DNA of 64,000 nt from Diploptera punctata (Eukaryota > Arthropoda > Insecta > Blattodea > Blaberidae), in contig JASPKZ010004202.1 in NCBI GenBank assembly GCA_030220185.1, positions 3,273,001-3,337,000 on the forward strand, given 5' to 3'. The translations under genes were made by a program, and so were the position numbers. This document shows, piece after piece, positions 39,715 through 50,159 of this stretch (position 1 is the first letter of the stretch; each line of letters starts with the position of its first letter). A model generated the notes under the pieces. That model saw only the letters and a list, made by a program, of their open reading frames with translations, ran no database searches and was not told the DNA's origin.

Positions 39715-40085
39715 TGTTTATTTCCAAAATCACTCCTCGGAGGAAGACGTATTGGATGTGCATTCACTGTCTATCCATCTCTTGGCTGGTCTTCCTCTTG
39801 TTCTTCTCCCGTCCATTGGGCTATCTTCTTTAGCTCTTTTTGCAAGTCGGTTTTCTTCCATTCTCTCTATATGACCCTTCAAATATTTGCGTCTATCTAT
39901 AATAAATTTGGTTATGTCTTGAATATGACATTTGTCCCTAATTTCTGTGTTGTGTATTTTATCAAATAATGTTTTCCCCTGAATAGTTCTTAAGATTTTC
40001 ATTTCGCATGTGCTTATTATTTGTTTAGTTTTTGTTGTATCAGCCCTAGTTTCTGCTCCATATACGATAACTGGTCGAAGTATAT
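39715..40085 (-). mobile_element. LINE ORF2 C-terminal fragment
   Basis: Minus strand 39730-40002: MKILRTIQGKTLFDKIHNTE, IRDKCHIQDITKFI, RRKYLKGHIERMEENRLAKR, RRTRGRPAKRWID. Upstream to 40085, ILRPVIVYGAETRAD. RTE-like C-terminal domain of a family seen only once. No clear tail. Confidence 0.75.
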
Positions 40086-40720
40086 GCGGGTTTTGCTTTC
40101 TGATACCGTTACTCGTTAATATAATTTATTTTTCAGTTCGATTTTTGTGAACTTTCTATGCTTCCTAAATTAACGCATTTAACATTTTTTTAAATACAGT
40201 GAAAATAGTTCCATTAAAAACAAACTTCGTTGTTTATGGAAACATAACACACGTAATGTTAGCACTTAATTTAATATTATCTGAAACAGGACAATGGAAG
40301 TTACCTTTAGGTATGTAGTACGTATTCTTATCTGAGTGGTTATGCGCTTCCCAACCGCATCAAGATATCCATAAGAGTAAATTTTGCGAGAGGTTGCTGT
40401 CTGGTCAGCTTCCTCCACAAATAAGAGATAAGGATAATCACAGAGTTACCACAAGCTTCTCTCTCTCTCTTCTTCGTCATAACAAACCTCTGCCCACTTA
40501 ATGAATGTTGCTAGGTAACGAATTTTCAACTTAACTCTGGAAAAAGTAGTAAATGTTTTTATTTAATATTTGAGTTTGTATTTTTTAACATTCTTACCTC
40601 ATATGTTTATTTTGTTGGACGATCGTTTCAAAGCTATTGTTCCATCTTCAGCTTGTTCACAAACTGTTTTTTTCTGAAGAAAAGAAAAAAAAACAGTTTC
40701 AAAGCTATTGCTCCATCATT
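40086..40720. other. unassigned stretch
   Basis: No domain recognised. A small palindrome AAACTGTTTTTTTCT with its complement lies at about 40664-40702, and TTTCAAAGCTATTG repeats on both sides of it (about 40627 and 40697). Confidence 0.4.
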
Positions 40721-40863
40721 TTATTTGTTTTTTTTGCAATGCCCCAGGTTGTCTTTCGACATTTCAGGTGTTCTCTCCTGGCATGGCGTACTTGTAACCC
40801 ACTTCTGAGGTTGGGGCGCCTGGAAGGCGGGGTTACGTTGCCCCGATGATATGATGAATGATG

Positions 40864-40911
<48 letters not shown>

Positions 40912-41453
40912 GTTTTATTTTACCTGACAGAGTTAAGGCCTTAAGGCCTTGTCTGCCACTCAACCAGGTTTTAAAAAATACAAAAAAAATAGTGTTACAT
41001 CTAAATTACAATAAACATAAACGATTACATGTTATAAATACAATACAATTAATATTTATAATGTATTTTAATTTACTCTAGATTTAACGAATTAAATATA
41101 TAATATGTACAAGATATATAAAAAATGAGAAAAAGATTATTAATGACATAGTATAAATTTAAATAAATAAAGATAAATTAATTATTAGACAACAGGTAAC
41201 TGTATGATGATAGTGGTGCGGCAGGAGGGTCCCTAATCCTAAGCTTAATCTAAGATGGATATGAATGATGATGATTGCGATGACCATATGATTTCGAGGA
41301 CCGTTTGGGCCTTAAAGGTTTCCTGACATTTTTCTTGCAGGTGAGGAAAACCCCGATAAAAACCTCACCCAGAAAAACTGTCCCGACCGTGGATCGAACC
41401 CGGGCCCGCTGCGTGACAAGGCAGCACGCTACCTCGAGACCACAGCGGTGGCG
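40721..41453 (-). mobile_element. SINE-1 (tail type a) split by LINE-K
   Basis: The 3' part 40721-40856 (complement of TTGCAATGCCCCAGGTTG) and the 5' part 41207-41453 (head CACCGCTGTGGTCTCGAGG, B box GGGTTCGATCC) align to the uninterrupted copy at 27936-28322. The gap holds a LINE-K 3' end. TGATGAT-type sequence occurs at both edges of the inserted piece. Confidence 0.85.
40857..41206 (-). mobile_element. LINE-K 3' UTR inside SINE-1
   Basis: AAT-type tail at 40863-40910, then TTTTACCTGACAGAGTTAAGG and CCTTAAGGCCTTGTCTGCC, then AT-rich 3' UTR. Nearly the same sequence as the end of the long LINE-K at 43640-43905, in reverse. 5'-truncated before any coding sequence. Confidence 0.88.
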
Positions 41454-41574
41454 AAGCTTTTGAAAAATAAATGTTTGCGCGATAGTGCGTTCTGTCGTAC
41501 TTACAGCAATGACGACCATGATTGAAAGTTCAATTTCCTAAATTTCGGGGTTGCCAACCTATAAATAACTATAC

Positions 41575-41785
41575 TGTATCTTCTTGTAGGAAAACCAGAG
41601 GGAAAACGCCCAGTTGGTAGACCAAGAATAATGTGGGAGATTAACATTAACCATGGTTTGAGGGAAGTAGATTATACAGGTGAAGATTGGAAATCATTAG
41701 CTCAGGATAGGGGTGTATGGAGGGCTTATATCCGCGCGGACATGAACCTACGGGCTCGATAGTGCCAGTGGGTTAGTTAGTAGTA
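41575..41785 (+). mobile_element. LINE-A 3' end
   Basis: TCTTGTAGGAAAACCAGAGG, RPVGRPRIMWEINI, REVDYTGEDWKSLAQDRGV, stop and TAGTGCCAGTGGGTTAGTTAG. A 200-bp piece with an open reading over its length. Confidence 0.88.
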
Positions 41786-41851
41786 TTGCACATTACCTAC
41801 CTCGTGCGGGAAGTAAAGCCACTGCCCTTTATGTATACTACGTACAATGTA

Positions 41852-42159
41852 AAAAAAAGGTAAAGTGATCCCACAACAGGCCTCAGGAGGCCCTTGGGGT
41901 AGTAGGAGGTTAAGGCTCCCACTTTTTCTAGATAATCGGCACTTTTATGTCAGCCGGGTTGTCAGCCCTGCGTGACGGCCGCCTTTACCCCAGAACAAGC
42001 GTCTGGTACTCATTTCCATTAGAGGCTGAGTCGACCCCAGGGCCATAGTGCCGCCAGAGGGTTTGGGTCAGTTTAAAAATCCTGACCCCAACGGGACTTG
42101 AACCCTCGACCCTCCGGCTTGTAGCTCAGTGCCTTAACCACTACGCTACGGCGTGCCCC
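41852..42159 (-). mobile_element. SINE-4 (tRNA-derived), complete, with 14-bp target duplication
   Basis: Minus-strand head GGCACGCCGTAGCGTAGTGG (A box) and GAGGGTTCAAGTCCCG (B box), 230-bp body, then AAAAAAA tail at 41851-41858. CTACGTACAATGTA is at 41838-41851 and 42160-42173. Only copy of this family in the window. Confidence 0.92.
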
Positions 42160-42173
42160 CTACGTACAATGTA

Positions 42174-42464
42174 TATACAGAAATATATCCAAACGGTAGT
42201 GTTAGTATGCATTAAACGAAACAAAAGAACCGCATTTTAATTGAACTGAACTTTATTTGAAACAATATAATATATAACCATGTTTTAGGAATATTTTTAT
42301 TATTCTTTTATATTTTTCTCTTTCTTTGCCAATCCAAATATTTAATCAAAATAATACATTATTATTATTGTTTTAATATTTTTTGTTCTCTCCTTGTCAA
42401 CTGTTTATTGTGCAATCTATGTCTATTATGTATTATTAATCAAGTTGTACATAATTCAATTGAT
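42174..42464. other. AT-rich unassigned stretch
   Basis: Nothing recognised. Confidence 0.4.
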
Positions 42465-42829
42465 ACATCTTCCTCCTTTCGGCCATAACACCTTCTCACT
42501 CCACGTTCTTATACCTAACTTCTTCAGATATTCTTCTATTCCATATTAACCGTCTCATCTTCGGTCTGCCTATTCTTCTACTGCCTTTTGGAGTCAGTAG
42601 TGAGTTTTTTATTTGTATGGTCCTCTGCCATCCTAACAATTAGTCTGACCCAACATAATCAAGCTATTTCTATAAATTTAGCAATGTCAGGATCTATGAG
42701 TGAGAAATACAATTCACGATTGTATTTTATTAGCAACTTTCCATTTTCGTTCATTGGTCCAAATATTCTCCTAAGGATTTTCCTCTATAAACCTTAAATT
42801 TACCTACATTCACCTCCTCATTCTCTCTA

Positions 42830-43902
42830 TAACAGCTTGACAAAAATGAATGACGATCTCATATCCATCTTTAACTGGTCTTCAAGTATCGGTCTAAATC
42901 TAAATCCTAACAAGTCACAAGTAATTCTAATGGGACAACAAAGACTGCTTACAACCTTTGACATATCTACACTTCCAAACATTACTATAAATAATATAAT
43001 TATCCCTTATTCTTCTTCAGTAATAGATCTTGGACTACATCTAGACGCAAATCTAACCTGGCAAACACAAGTGAAACACATATGTAAAAAGACTTTCTCC
43101 ATCTTACATAATCTTAGACGTTTAAAGAATTTTCTCCCAGTTTCGTTAAAACAAATCCTTGTGCAGAATCTTGTGTTACCACACTTCGATTATTGTGACA
43201 TTATATATAATGATCTAAACTATGACTTGTCGCAGAGACTGCAGCGTGTTCATAATGCTTGCGTTCGATTCATTTTCAATATCCGCCGTTATGACCATAT
43301 TTCCGAACACTTTAATAACCTCTCTTGGCTCCGTCTTACTGACAGACGTAAATTGCACTCTCTTTCACTACTTTTCAAGCTTCTGAATTCCTACATCCCT
43401 ACTTACCTGGTGTCTAGATTTGAGAAGTTATCCTCTTACCACAATATTGACACTAGATCACAAGATAGCAGTCTGCTAACAATTCCTCTTCATAGCACTT
43501 CCTCCTATTCTACTTCCTTCACAGTAGCCTCTGCCCGCTCCTGGAATCTCCTTCCTCAAGATATCAGGGGTTGCCGCACACTTGGTACCTTTAAGTCACG
43601 CTTATACAGTTACCTGTTGTCTAATAATTAATTTTTCTCTATTTATTTAATTTTATACTATGTCATTAATCTTTTCTGTTTTTTTATATATATTGTACAT
43701 ATATATTTAATTCGTTAAATTTAGAGTAAATCAAAATACATTATAAATATTAATTGTATTGTATTCATAACTTGTAATCGTTTATATTTATAGATATATA
43801 TTGTAATTTAGATTTAAGACTATTTTTTGTTTGTATTTTTTTTAACCTGGTTGAGTGGTAGACAAGGCCTTAAGGCCTTAACTCTGCCAGGTAAAATAAA
43901 GC

Positions 43903-43964
<62 letters not shown>
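42830..43964 (+). mobile_element. LINE-K, longest copy
   Basis: 5'-truncated CR1/Jockey-like LINE. ORF part 42837-43631; AT-rich 3' UTR; 3' hairpin with AGACAAGGCCTTAAGGCC and TTAACTCTGCCAGG; AATAAA at about 43895; then about 20 TTA triplets to 43964. It defines the family to which pieces at 7745, 18106, 28756, 40857, 53350 and 61803 belong. Confidence 0.9.
42837..43631 (+). CDS. LINE-K reverse transcriptase C-terminal open frame (remnant)
   Basis: 264 residues, the longest LINE-derived frame outside repeats. Order: FNWSSSIGLNLNPNKSQVIL (RT thumb edge), VIDLGLHLDANLTWQTQVK, KTFSILHNLRRLKNFLP, LVLPHFDYCDIIYNDLN, QRLQRVHNACVRFIFNIRRY, ISEHFNNLSWLRLTDRRKLH, ARSWNLLPQDIRGCRTLGTF. This post-palm order is typical of CR1/Jockey-type ORF2. 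The YADD motif lies upstream of the truncation. The first in-frame Met (codon 4) is not a real start. Intact reading suggests recent insertion. Confidence 0.85.
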   Translation: MTKMNDDLISIFNWSSSIGLNLNPNKSQVILMGQQRLLTTFDISTLPNITINNIIIPYSSSVIDLGLHLDANLTWQTQVKHICKKTFSILHNLRRLKNFLPVSLKQILVQNLVLPHFDYCDIIYNDLNYDLSQRLQRVHNACVRFIFNIRRYDHISEHFNNLSWLRLTDRRKLHSLSLLFKLLNSYIPTYLVSRFEKLSSYHNIDTRSQDSSLLTIPLHSTSSYSTSFTVASARSWNLLPQDIRGCRTLGTFKSRLYSYLLSNN

Positions 43965-43965
<1 letters not shown>

Positions 43966-44130
43966 GTTGTTCTTCATTACTTTTCGAGTGTATCCAACAC
44001 TCATTACGATATGTAAGGACAGACTGTAATAGAGTTTTATATAAAGTCAATTTAGTTTTCTAATTCACCAGGTGTGATTTCTAATTTATTACTGAGAGCA
44101 TAATATCATTTGTTACTCAAGAAAATTCTT

Positions 44131-44610
44131 ACTTACTTACTTACTTACTTACTCACTGGCACTATCGAACCCGGAGGTTCATGGCCGCGCGGACATAAGC
44201 TCTCCATGCATCCCTATCCTGAGCTAATGCTTTCCAATCATTCCCTGTATAATCTACTTCCCTCAAATCATAGTTAATGTTATTCTCCCACCTCATTCTT
44301 GGTCTACCAACTGGGCGTTTTCCCCTCTGGCTTTCCTACAAGAAGCTTCCATGCAAGTCTTTCATTCCCCATACGTGCAACATGTCGTGCCCATCGCAGT
44401 CTACGAGACTTAACTGTTCTTATTATATCTGGCTTCCTATAAAGAACATGTAGTTCATTGTTATGTAGTCTTCTCCATTCACTGGTCTGTTCATCTCTCT
44501 TTGCTCCAAAATTTTTCCTAAGTACTTTATTCTCAAATACTTGTAATCTCCTTTCCTGCCATAAAGTAAGAGTCCATGTTTCGCACCCATATAACATATC
44601 TGGTAGAATA
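44131..44610 (-). mobile_element. LINE-A copy
   Basis: 3' end ACTTACTTACTTACTCACTGG at 44133-44160. ORF 44304-44597 (minus): MLYGCETWTLTLWQERRLQV, GAKRDEQTSEWRRL, RRLRWARHVARMGNERLAWK, with a one-base insertion in GKRPVGR. 5' truncation near 44608 abuts another LINE on the opposite strand. Confidence 0.9.
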
Positions 44611-44659
44611 CTTCTATTTTTTATATTTTTTGTTTATAATGGATTGTTTTAGATGTTCA

Positions 44660-45022
44660 ACTACACATTCTAAATTAGAAAAAATCAGAAATACAATCAC
44701 TAGACAACAAATCAAAGTCCAACATTCAATATTAGGTTTTGTGACATATGGACAACTAGAATGGTACGGTAATGTAAGTAGGATGAGAGAGAAAAGATTA
44801 CCCAGACAAGCTTTGGAATGGATCCCACCTGGGAAAGGAAAGAGAGGTCGACCAGGATTTAAATGGATGGATAATGTAAGAAGAGGTATGAGGGGGCTAG
44901 GTCTGGGAGAATTGGAATGGGAAGATAGAGAAGAATAGAGAAAGAATATAAACATTTGAAAAGCTATGGATGGGAAGATGTTTTATTACGTTGTAAACCT
45001 GTTTATAAATAAATAAATGTTT
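44660..45022 (+). mobile_element. LINE-D-group ORF2 C-terminal fragment
   Basis: Plus strand (frame 44576-44938, real part from about 44675): EKIRNTITRQQIKVQHSILG, FVTYGQLEWYGNVSRMREKR, LPRQALEWIPPGKGKRGRPG, FKWMDNVRRGMRGLGLGELE, WEDREE. Then a short 3' UTR with ATAAATAAATA. Single copy of its family here. Confidence 0.75.
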
Positions 45023-45119
45023 ACCGAAATATTTGAATTCCGCAACGATTTCAAATTACAATTTCCAGTCTCTATATTTTAGTATTTACAGCTATTTTGG
45101 TGATTTGTATGAAATTTAT

Positions 45120-45467
45120 GTCCACCGGTGTGGTCTCGAGGTAGCGTGCTGCCTTGCCACGCAGCGGACCCGGGTTCGATCCCCGGTCGGGGCAGTTTTT
45201 CTGGGTGAGGTTTTTATCGGGGTTTTTCCTCACCTGTAAGACAAATGTCAGGAAAACTTTAAGGCCCAAACGGTCCCCGAAATCATATGGCCATCATCCT
45301 TATCATTATCATCCTTACCATTATCATTATCATCATCATCCTTCACCGGTGTGGAAAGCCACGGGAAGCTACCACACCTACACAATTCCCTAGTAAAGCT
45401 GCAAGCATAGCATGAAAATGCTATGATTGCAGTGAAGGACCTGCCTTCGGGCAGAATTACTATGGAT
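45120..45467 (+). mobile_element. SINE-1 (tail type b), complete, with 13-bp target duplication
   Basis: Head TCCACCGGTGTGGTCTCGAG, intact B box GGGTTCGATCCCC, body TTTTTATCGGGGTTTTTCC, 3' end CAGAATTACTATGGAT. GTATGAAATTTAT at 45107-45119 and 45468-45480. The best-preserved type-b copy in the window. Confidence 0.94.
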
Positions 45468-46127
45468 GTATGAAATTTATTTTATCTTAATTCAGTTCCA
45501 CCCTTGTGCTTGTGAGAGAACATGAGAAGCTTCCTTCATAGAATTTATCGGTATAGGCCGAAATCTGCACAGATTTATTATAAAATTTTCCTTTAATCAT
45601 TATTTGGTTATGGAAATACATGACTACCCCGCAAAATTAATTTATGTGATAAAAAGTTTATATGAAAAATCCCAAATTATAATAAATATAGGCACATCAA
45701 AGACCGAACCAATTTTAATAAATAGAGGTGTAAGTCAAGGGTGTAGTTTATCACCTCCCCGTTTTAATTTATATATTAATGACATCATCCAAAATTGGAA
45801 AATTAATGTTAATGTAGGTATAAGAATGGACCGTTTTAATGTATGCTGACGATGTGGTTATTATTCAAGAAAATTAAAATAATTTGCAGTACTCTTTACA
45901 TCAATTAAATCAGTTATGCCAAAAAACATATCAAAGGAAAAAAAAAAACGGAAATAATGGCATTTTGGGGACGTGAACATATAAAATAAAAAATTATAAT
46001 AGAAAAAAACCTCTGCAACAAGTAACAAATTTTAATTATTTCGGTTGTAAGTTTACTATACACAAAAACTGAAAGAGATGTAAATGTGCAACTGTCTAGA
46101 TTCCAAATGATATGTGGAACTGTACAT

Positions 46128-46773
46128 CTCTCTATCTTCGGGTTTTTACAGCTGCTGCCGTCTTCCCGTGCCAAACCTCCAAAGCCTACGGTCTAGGGCA
46201 TCTTCGATCCTTAGCCCTCTAGCTTGCATTACTGTCTTCATGTTTTCCTTCCATGTTAACCTTGGTCTTCCTCTTTTTTTTCTTTCTGTTCGGATGCCAT
46301 TCATACAGTTGCTTCGGCCATCGCTCATCTTCCATTCTTAAAACATGTCCTAACCACTTTAATTCCTTCTCCTCAATTCTGCTTTCTTCTGCTTCCATTA
46401 TGTTTCTAATTTCCTTATTTGTGACACGTTCTAATTTAGACTTTCTGGCACTTCTCCGTAAATAATCCATTTCTAGAGCTATTAGTATATTCTTGTAGTA
46501 CTTATTGATTGTCCATACCTCACTTCCGTACATTGCAACAGATTCCACCAATGTTTTACCAATATATTTTTTTGTGTCTTTCCAAATATGCTTATCCCAC
46601 CATATGGAATTTAATGATATTATTTTGGTACTCAATTCAATTCTATGTTTTATGTTATCTTTGCCCATCCCTTCGATGTTATCCATAATCATTCCCAAAT
46701 ATTTAGTTTGTTTCACTTGCTTATTTGGATTCCTTCTTCCAATATTAAATTTTCTCTTTCATTGCTATTTATT
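46128..46773 (-). mobile_element. LINE-B copy with 7-bp target duplication
   Basis: Left end is the GATA-type tail (CTCTCTATCTTCGGG), right end the truncation point. TGTACAT at 46121-46127 and 46774-46780. Minus-strand frames 46219-46716 and 46146-46328 show TKYLGMIMDNIEGMGKDN, YGSEVWTINKYYKN and KELKWLGHVLRMEDERWPKQ. A one-base shift near the GRP block and a short deletion after ESRIEEK are the main damage. Confidence 0.92.
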
Positions 46774-46959
46774 TGTACATAAAACATTAAAGAACAAAAC
46801 AAGAAGAGATACTACATTGAAGTTTTATAAAACATTGACAGTTCCTGCATTACTTTATGGGAGTGAAACTTGGGTAATGATAAAAGAATACAAAGTAGAA
46901 ATGAGTTTCCTTAGAAGAACTAAAGGCTGCACAATTATGGATCGGCTAAAGAATGAAGA

Positions 46960-47419
46960 TACTTCTGTTTTTCTTGGTATGTTCGGTATATCAGCATGTT
47001 TTATTAGGCATTCCCATTTTTTGTTACTGGCCACAGTTTGAATGAAGTCTATTGTCATTCATAATTTAGGATTTTAACTTTATGTGGCGTTTCACTGAGG
47101 AGTAAGGTGCTGGTTTAGATCCAGGCATTTGTTCAATGCGAGATCCTTTTTTGGCGAGGAAATCGACTGTTTCATTACCGGCAATCCCACAGTGGGAGGG
47201 TGGCCATTGGAGGACAACTTCTTTACCACAATTTTGCAGGTCATTAATAATGTCATAGTATTATTTGCAATCAAACGTTTTTGGCCAGTACATTTCCTGC
47301 ATAGCTGCTTTGGAGTCACAGATGAGCACTAATTTGGAAAACATGGCTTTTAATATTAACAGTTTTTGAAGAATGAAGTTTCACAAAAATGGACAAGCAA
47401 AGATATACAGATATACGCG
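46960..47419 (-). mobile_element. LINE fragment with RNase H domain
   Basis: Minus strand with frame breaks: VLICDSKAAMQEMYW, then DIINDLQNCGKEVVLQWPPS, HCGIAGNETVDFLAKKGSR. D-S-x-A-A, then W-x-PSHCGIAGNE-x-VD-x-LAKKG is the ribonuclease H fold as found at the end of I-like and related LINE ORF2. The last part (46960-47058) is the region after RNase H. It interrupts the RT-bearing LINE between MDRLKNED and RDKLKV. Confidence 0.75.
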
Positions 47420-47640
47420 ATAAATTAAAAGTTAAATATGTAATTGAAGACATTCAGAATTAACAAAGCAATTTTTTATATGTCCAAAGAATGAACCCAT
47501 CTCGATTTTCTAAAAGAGCATTGCAATATCAACCTAAAGGACTTTGAAAAAAATATAGACAAAAATTAAAATGGACTGACCATCCTCATCTTGAGATGTC
47601 ATAAGAACTGGCTCAAACGACCTAAACCCAAATAATTTCA

Positions 47641-48384
47641 TGTTGATGAAGAAATTAAATGTCAACCTATGTGATCCTTTAAGAAACGAAACTGCAATGA
47701 AACAGCAGTTCAGTTAATAATAATGGATTCGAAAATTACATGTCATAGAGAATGTGTGTCTGGTGGAGATAAAGAAATGAAATACATAAAAGCCAGTGTA
47801 TGAGTAAATAAGGAGGTCCGTGTTTCAGCTGTATGAGAGAAAGATCTTATTTCTTGCAATGGCATCTTTCATCCCCTCTAGCTAAACAAGATCAGAGCTT
47901 TCTCCTTTTAGGACTTTGTAAGAGAAAAACATAAAAATATTCAAGACTTGCCAGAGATCAAAAGTAAAAAGCTGTGATTCCTTATTCCCAGTCCAACTTA
48001 CTTTATTTCATTTCTTCTTTACATAACTCTCTTGCTAAAAGCGCGTTTTCCCTCTGTAATCCTGCAATCAAAAAATATAGAACTTTATTCCTCTTAAAAT
48101 TTCAAACTATTTTAATTACAATTTGATGCGCGAAACTGCGTTATAAAGTGTATTCAGGGTTATATTATTTGTAGACAACTGGCATACCGCGTTTAGAATA
48201 TTCGGTTATACAAAGTACAATAGGTAGGCCTGAAGCAAAAAGCTGTTTAAGTTACTCTCATAAAATATATATATTTTAAAGTTTTGCATATCTTCACCGA
48301 TTCTATCTGGTGGTATACACTGAAAATGGAAATGGCAAACTTTTATATATATAATATATATACATTCTTTTTTTGTTTAGGAAT
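47641..48384. other. unassigned stretch
   Basis: No recognised frame or repeat over about 740 bp. A candidate for unique host sequence. Confidence 0.4.
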
Positions 48385-49075
48385 ATTTCAGAATAGAGTG
48401 TTTCCGCTTCAACCCAAAGTGATTTGTCGTCAGAGGTTCCTGTCTAAAGCATCCTCGTCCCTCAAATCTCTAGCTTCCATACTTCTCTTCACTCCATCCA
48501 TCCAACGTTCTCTAGGCCTGCCTCTTCCACTTCTTCCATTAGCTTTCCAATTAAGGATCTTCTTTGGCATTCTCTTTTCTTCTTCCATTCTTATGAGGTG
48601 TGCATACCATTTCAAATGTTTTTCTTCTATTTTTCCTCCGATTGAGGGTCTTTCCACTTTTCAGCGGTTGCCCTTTTACCAGCCGGCTGCTGGCTCTTCA
48701 CATCCACATGTGTCAATCACAGAGGTAGATGATCAACAGCCAGTGTAGGGGTGACATGTGGTTAGCATGTCGAGTCCCCCAGCCGTTATAGCTGGTTCCT
48801 CAACCTGGAGCCGCTACTTATTGTAGCTACCCAATTGCCTCGCGATGCTGGGTGGGCACCGGTCCCATACTGGCCGAAATACCATGAGAAAATTTCTTCC
48901 CCCATGGAGACTCGAACCAGCGCAAGTCCCGTAGGTCTGCGCCAAGGCTTCCTACCTTAACCGCTCGGCTACGGCGCGGGACCTATTTTTCCTAATATGT
49001 TTTTTCAAGTTGCATAATTTCCCTTATTGTGCTGTTTCTGACTTTATCCCTTCATGAAATTCTTCCTGGGCTTGA
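48385..49075 (-). mobile_element. LINE ORF2 C-terminal fragment split by SINE-2
   Basis: Left part 48385-48637 (minus): GGKIEEKHLKWYAHLIRMEE, EKRMPKKILNWKANGRSGRG, RPRERWMDGVKRSM. Right part 48983-49075 (minus) carries decayed RDKVRN-STIREIMQ-like codons, the same block as 34990-35060. SINE-2 lies between, with a target duplication. Confidence 0.8.
48638..48982 (-). mobile_element. SINE-2, complete, with 11-bp target duplication
   Basis: Minus-strand head CGCCGTAGCCGAGCGGTTAAG, B box GGTTCGAGTCTCC, body and 3' end as at 20164-20502. CTATTTTTCCT at 48627-48637 and 48983-48993. 345 bp; differs from the other copy by a few substitutions and small indels. Confidence 0.93.
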
Positions 49076-49245
49076 TTCGGTCAAAACATAGTAATTTTTC
49101 CTTAAGAGGAATTATTCCTATGGTTGCCCATGGTGTGGAATTTGGGCTAAGTTTAGGTTAATAACTCTAAGAAATATATTACAATTCTGCCAATTCCAGG
49201 GGTGAAAGCCAGAAATACCATAAAAAAACAATCTTGTGGCATTAC

Positions 49246-49280
<35 letters not shown>

Positions 49281-49494
49281 GACGTGCATGGAAACTTCTT
49301 GTAGGAAAGCCAGAAGGAAAACGCCCAGTTGGTAGACCAAGAATGAGGTGGGAGAACAACATTAACTATGATTTGAGGGAAGTAGATTATACAGGAAATG
49401 ATTGGAAAGCATTAGCTCAGGATAGGGATGTATGGAGAGCTTATGTCCGCACGGCCATGAACCTACGGGTTCGATAGTGCCAGTGAGTAAGTAA

Positions 49495-49532
<38 letters not shown>
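49246..49532 (+). mobile_element. LINE-A short copy inside a TA microsatellite
   Basis: TA run 49246-49276, then ERRAWKLLVGKPEGKRPVGR, PRMRWENNINYDLREV, DVWRAYVRTAMNLRVR (to about 49477), TAGTGCCAGTGAGTAAGTAAG, then a TA run 49498-49532. The second LINE-A in this window with TA repeats on both sides. Confidence 0.92.
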
Positions 49533-49535
<3 letters not shown>

Positions 49536-49654
49536 TACCAATTATTACTTTATTGTAACGGACTGTCAACGGCACGTACGGCTTACTGCCCGTGCGACCC
49601 ATATTTGTAAATAATATTGTAAATATCTTACTTTTTGTCTAATAAAGTCCTACT

Positions 49655-49660
<6 letters not shown>
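49536..49660 (+). mobile_element. LINE-J 3' end
   Basis: ACCAATTATTACTTTATTGT, GGACTGTCAACGGCACGTAC, GCCCGTGCGACCCATATTTG, AATAAAGTCC, then a TACTACTAC tail. The same sequence in reverse is at 50934-51075. Probably a CR1/Jockey-like 3' UTR; no coding sequence seen, so the class is inferred from tail and hairpin style. Confidence 0.65.

Positions 49661-49733
<73 letters not shown>
49660..49733. repeat. compound TA/TG microsatellite
   Basis: About 18 TA pairs then about 18 TG pairs, directly after the LINE-J tail. Confidence 0.95.
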
Positions 49734-49738
<5 letters not shown>

Positions 49739-49740
<2 letters not shown>

Positions 49741-49998
49741 CCACCGCTGTGGTAGCCTTCTGCCTTGTCACGCAGTGGGCCCGGGTTCGATTCCCGGTCA
49801 CTTGTAACACAAATGTCTGGTAGCTTTGAGGCCGGAATAGGTCCGTGAATATCATATGGCTATCATTATCATCCCCGGTGTGGAAAGCAACGGGATGCTA
49901 CCACACCTACAATTCCCTAGTAAAACTGCAAGGCATAGCATGAAAATTCTATGATTACAGTGAAATACCTGCCCTCGGGCAAAATTACTATTGCTGGA
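49739..49998 (+). mobile_element. SINE-1 (tail type b), internally shortened
   Basis: Head TCCACCGCTGTGGTAGCC (part of the A-box region lost), B box GGGTTCGATTCCCG. The TTTTTATCGGGG segment is missing. 3' part CATAGCATGAAAATTCTATG to AAAATTACTATTGCTGGAT. Confidence 0.85.
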
Positions 49999-50159
49999 TA
50001 TTTTCATATCAACGTTTAAAATAAATTGTGTAAGTAATTATTTAGATTTTATCTAAGAAATATTTCAATTATTGAGATGCTATTTTTTTATGTAACAAAC
50101 GAATTTATAAGGCATATTTATATTCATACAAAGTTAAAAACTTGAATTAAATATTTTAA

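Larger units (their letters stand above)
42465..44130 (-). mobile_element. LINE ORF2 C-terminal remnant split by LINE-K
   Basis: Right piece 43965-44130 (minus) gives KLTLYKTLLQSVLTYRNECW, IHSKSNEEQL. Left piece 42465-42829 (minus) follows with KFKVYRGKSLGEYL-like codons and FGPMNEN, then decayed sequence. The two halves are consecutive parts of an A-like ORF2. LINE-K occupies the gap. No clean target duplication found. Confidence 0.65.
45600..47640 (+). mobile_element. LINE with RT core, split by LINE-B and by an RNase H LINE fragment
   Basis: 45600-46127: AKLIYVIKSLYEKSQIIINI, RGVSQGCSLSPPRFNLYIND, then (frame break) MYADDVVII and NFNYFGCKFTI. 46774-46959: YKTLTVPALLYGSETWVMIK, MSFLRRTKGCTIMDRLKNED. 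47420-47640: RDKLKVKYVIEDIQN, VQRMNPSRFSKRALQYQPKG, KLKWTDHPHL. The three pieces are in order, so this is one RT-bearing element, with palm motifs QGCSLSP and YADD. Frame breaks make it inactive. Confidence 0.82.

Noticed and set aside
41401..41453. Functional tRNA genes at SINE-1 and SINE-4 heads
   Set aside because: Each is joined to a conserved SINE body and flanked by target duplications or split by insertions.
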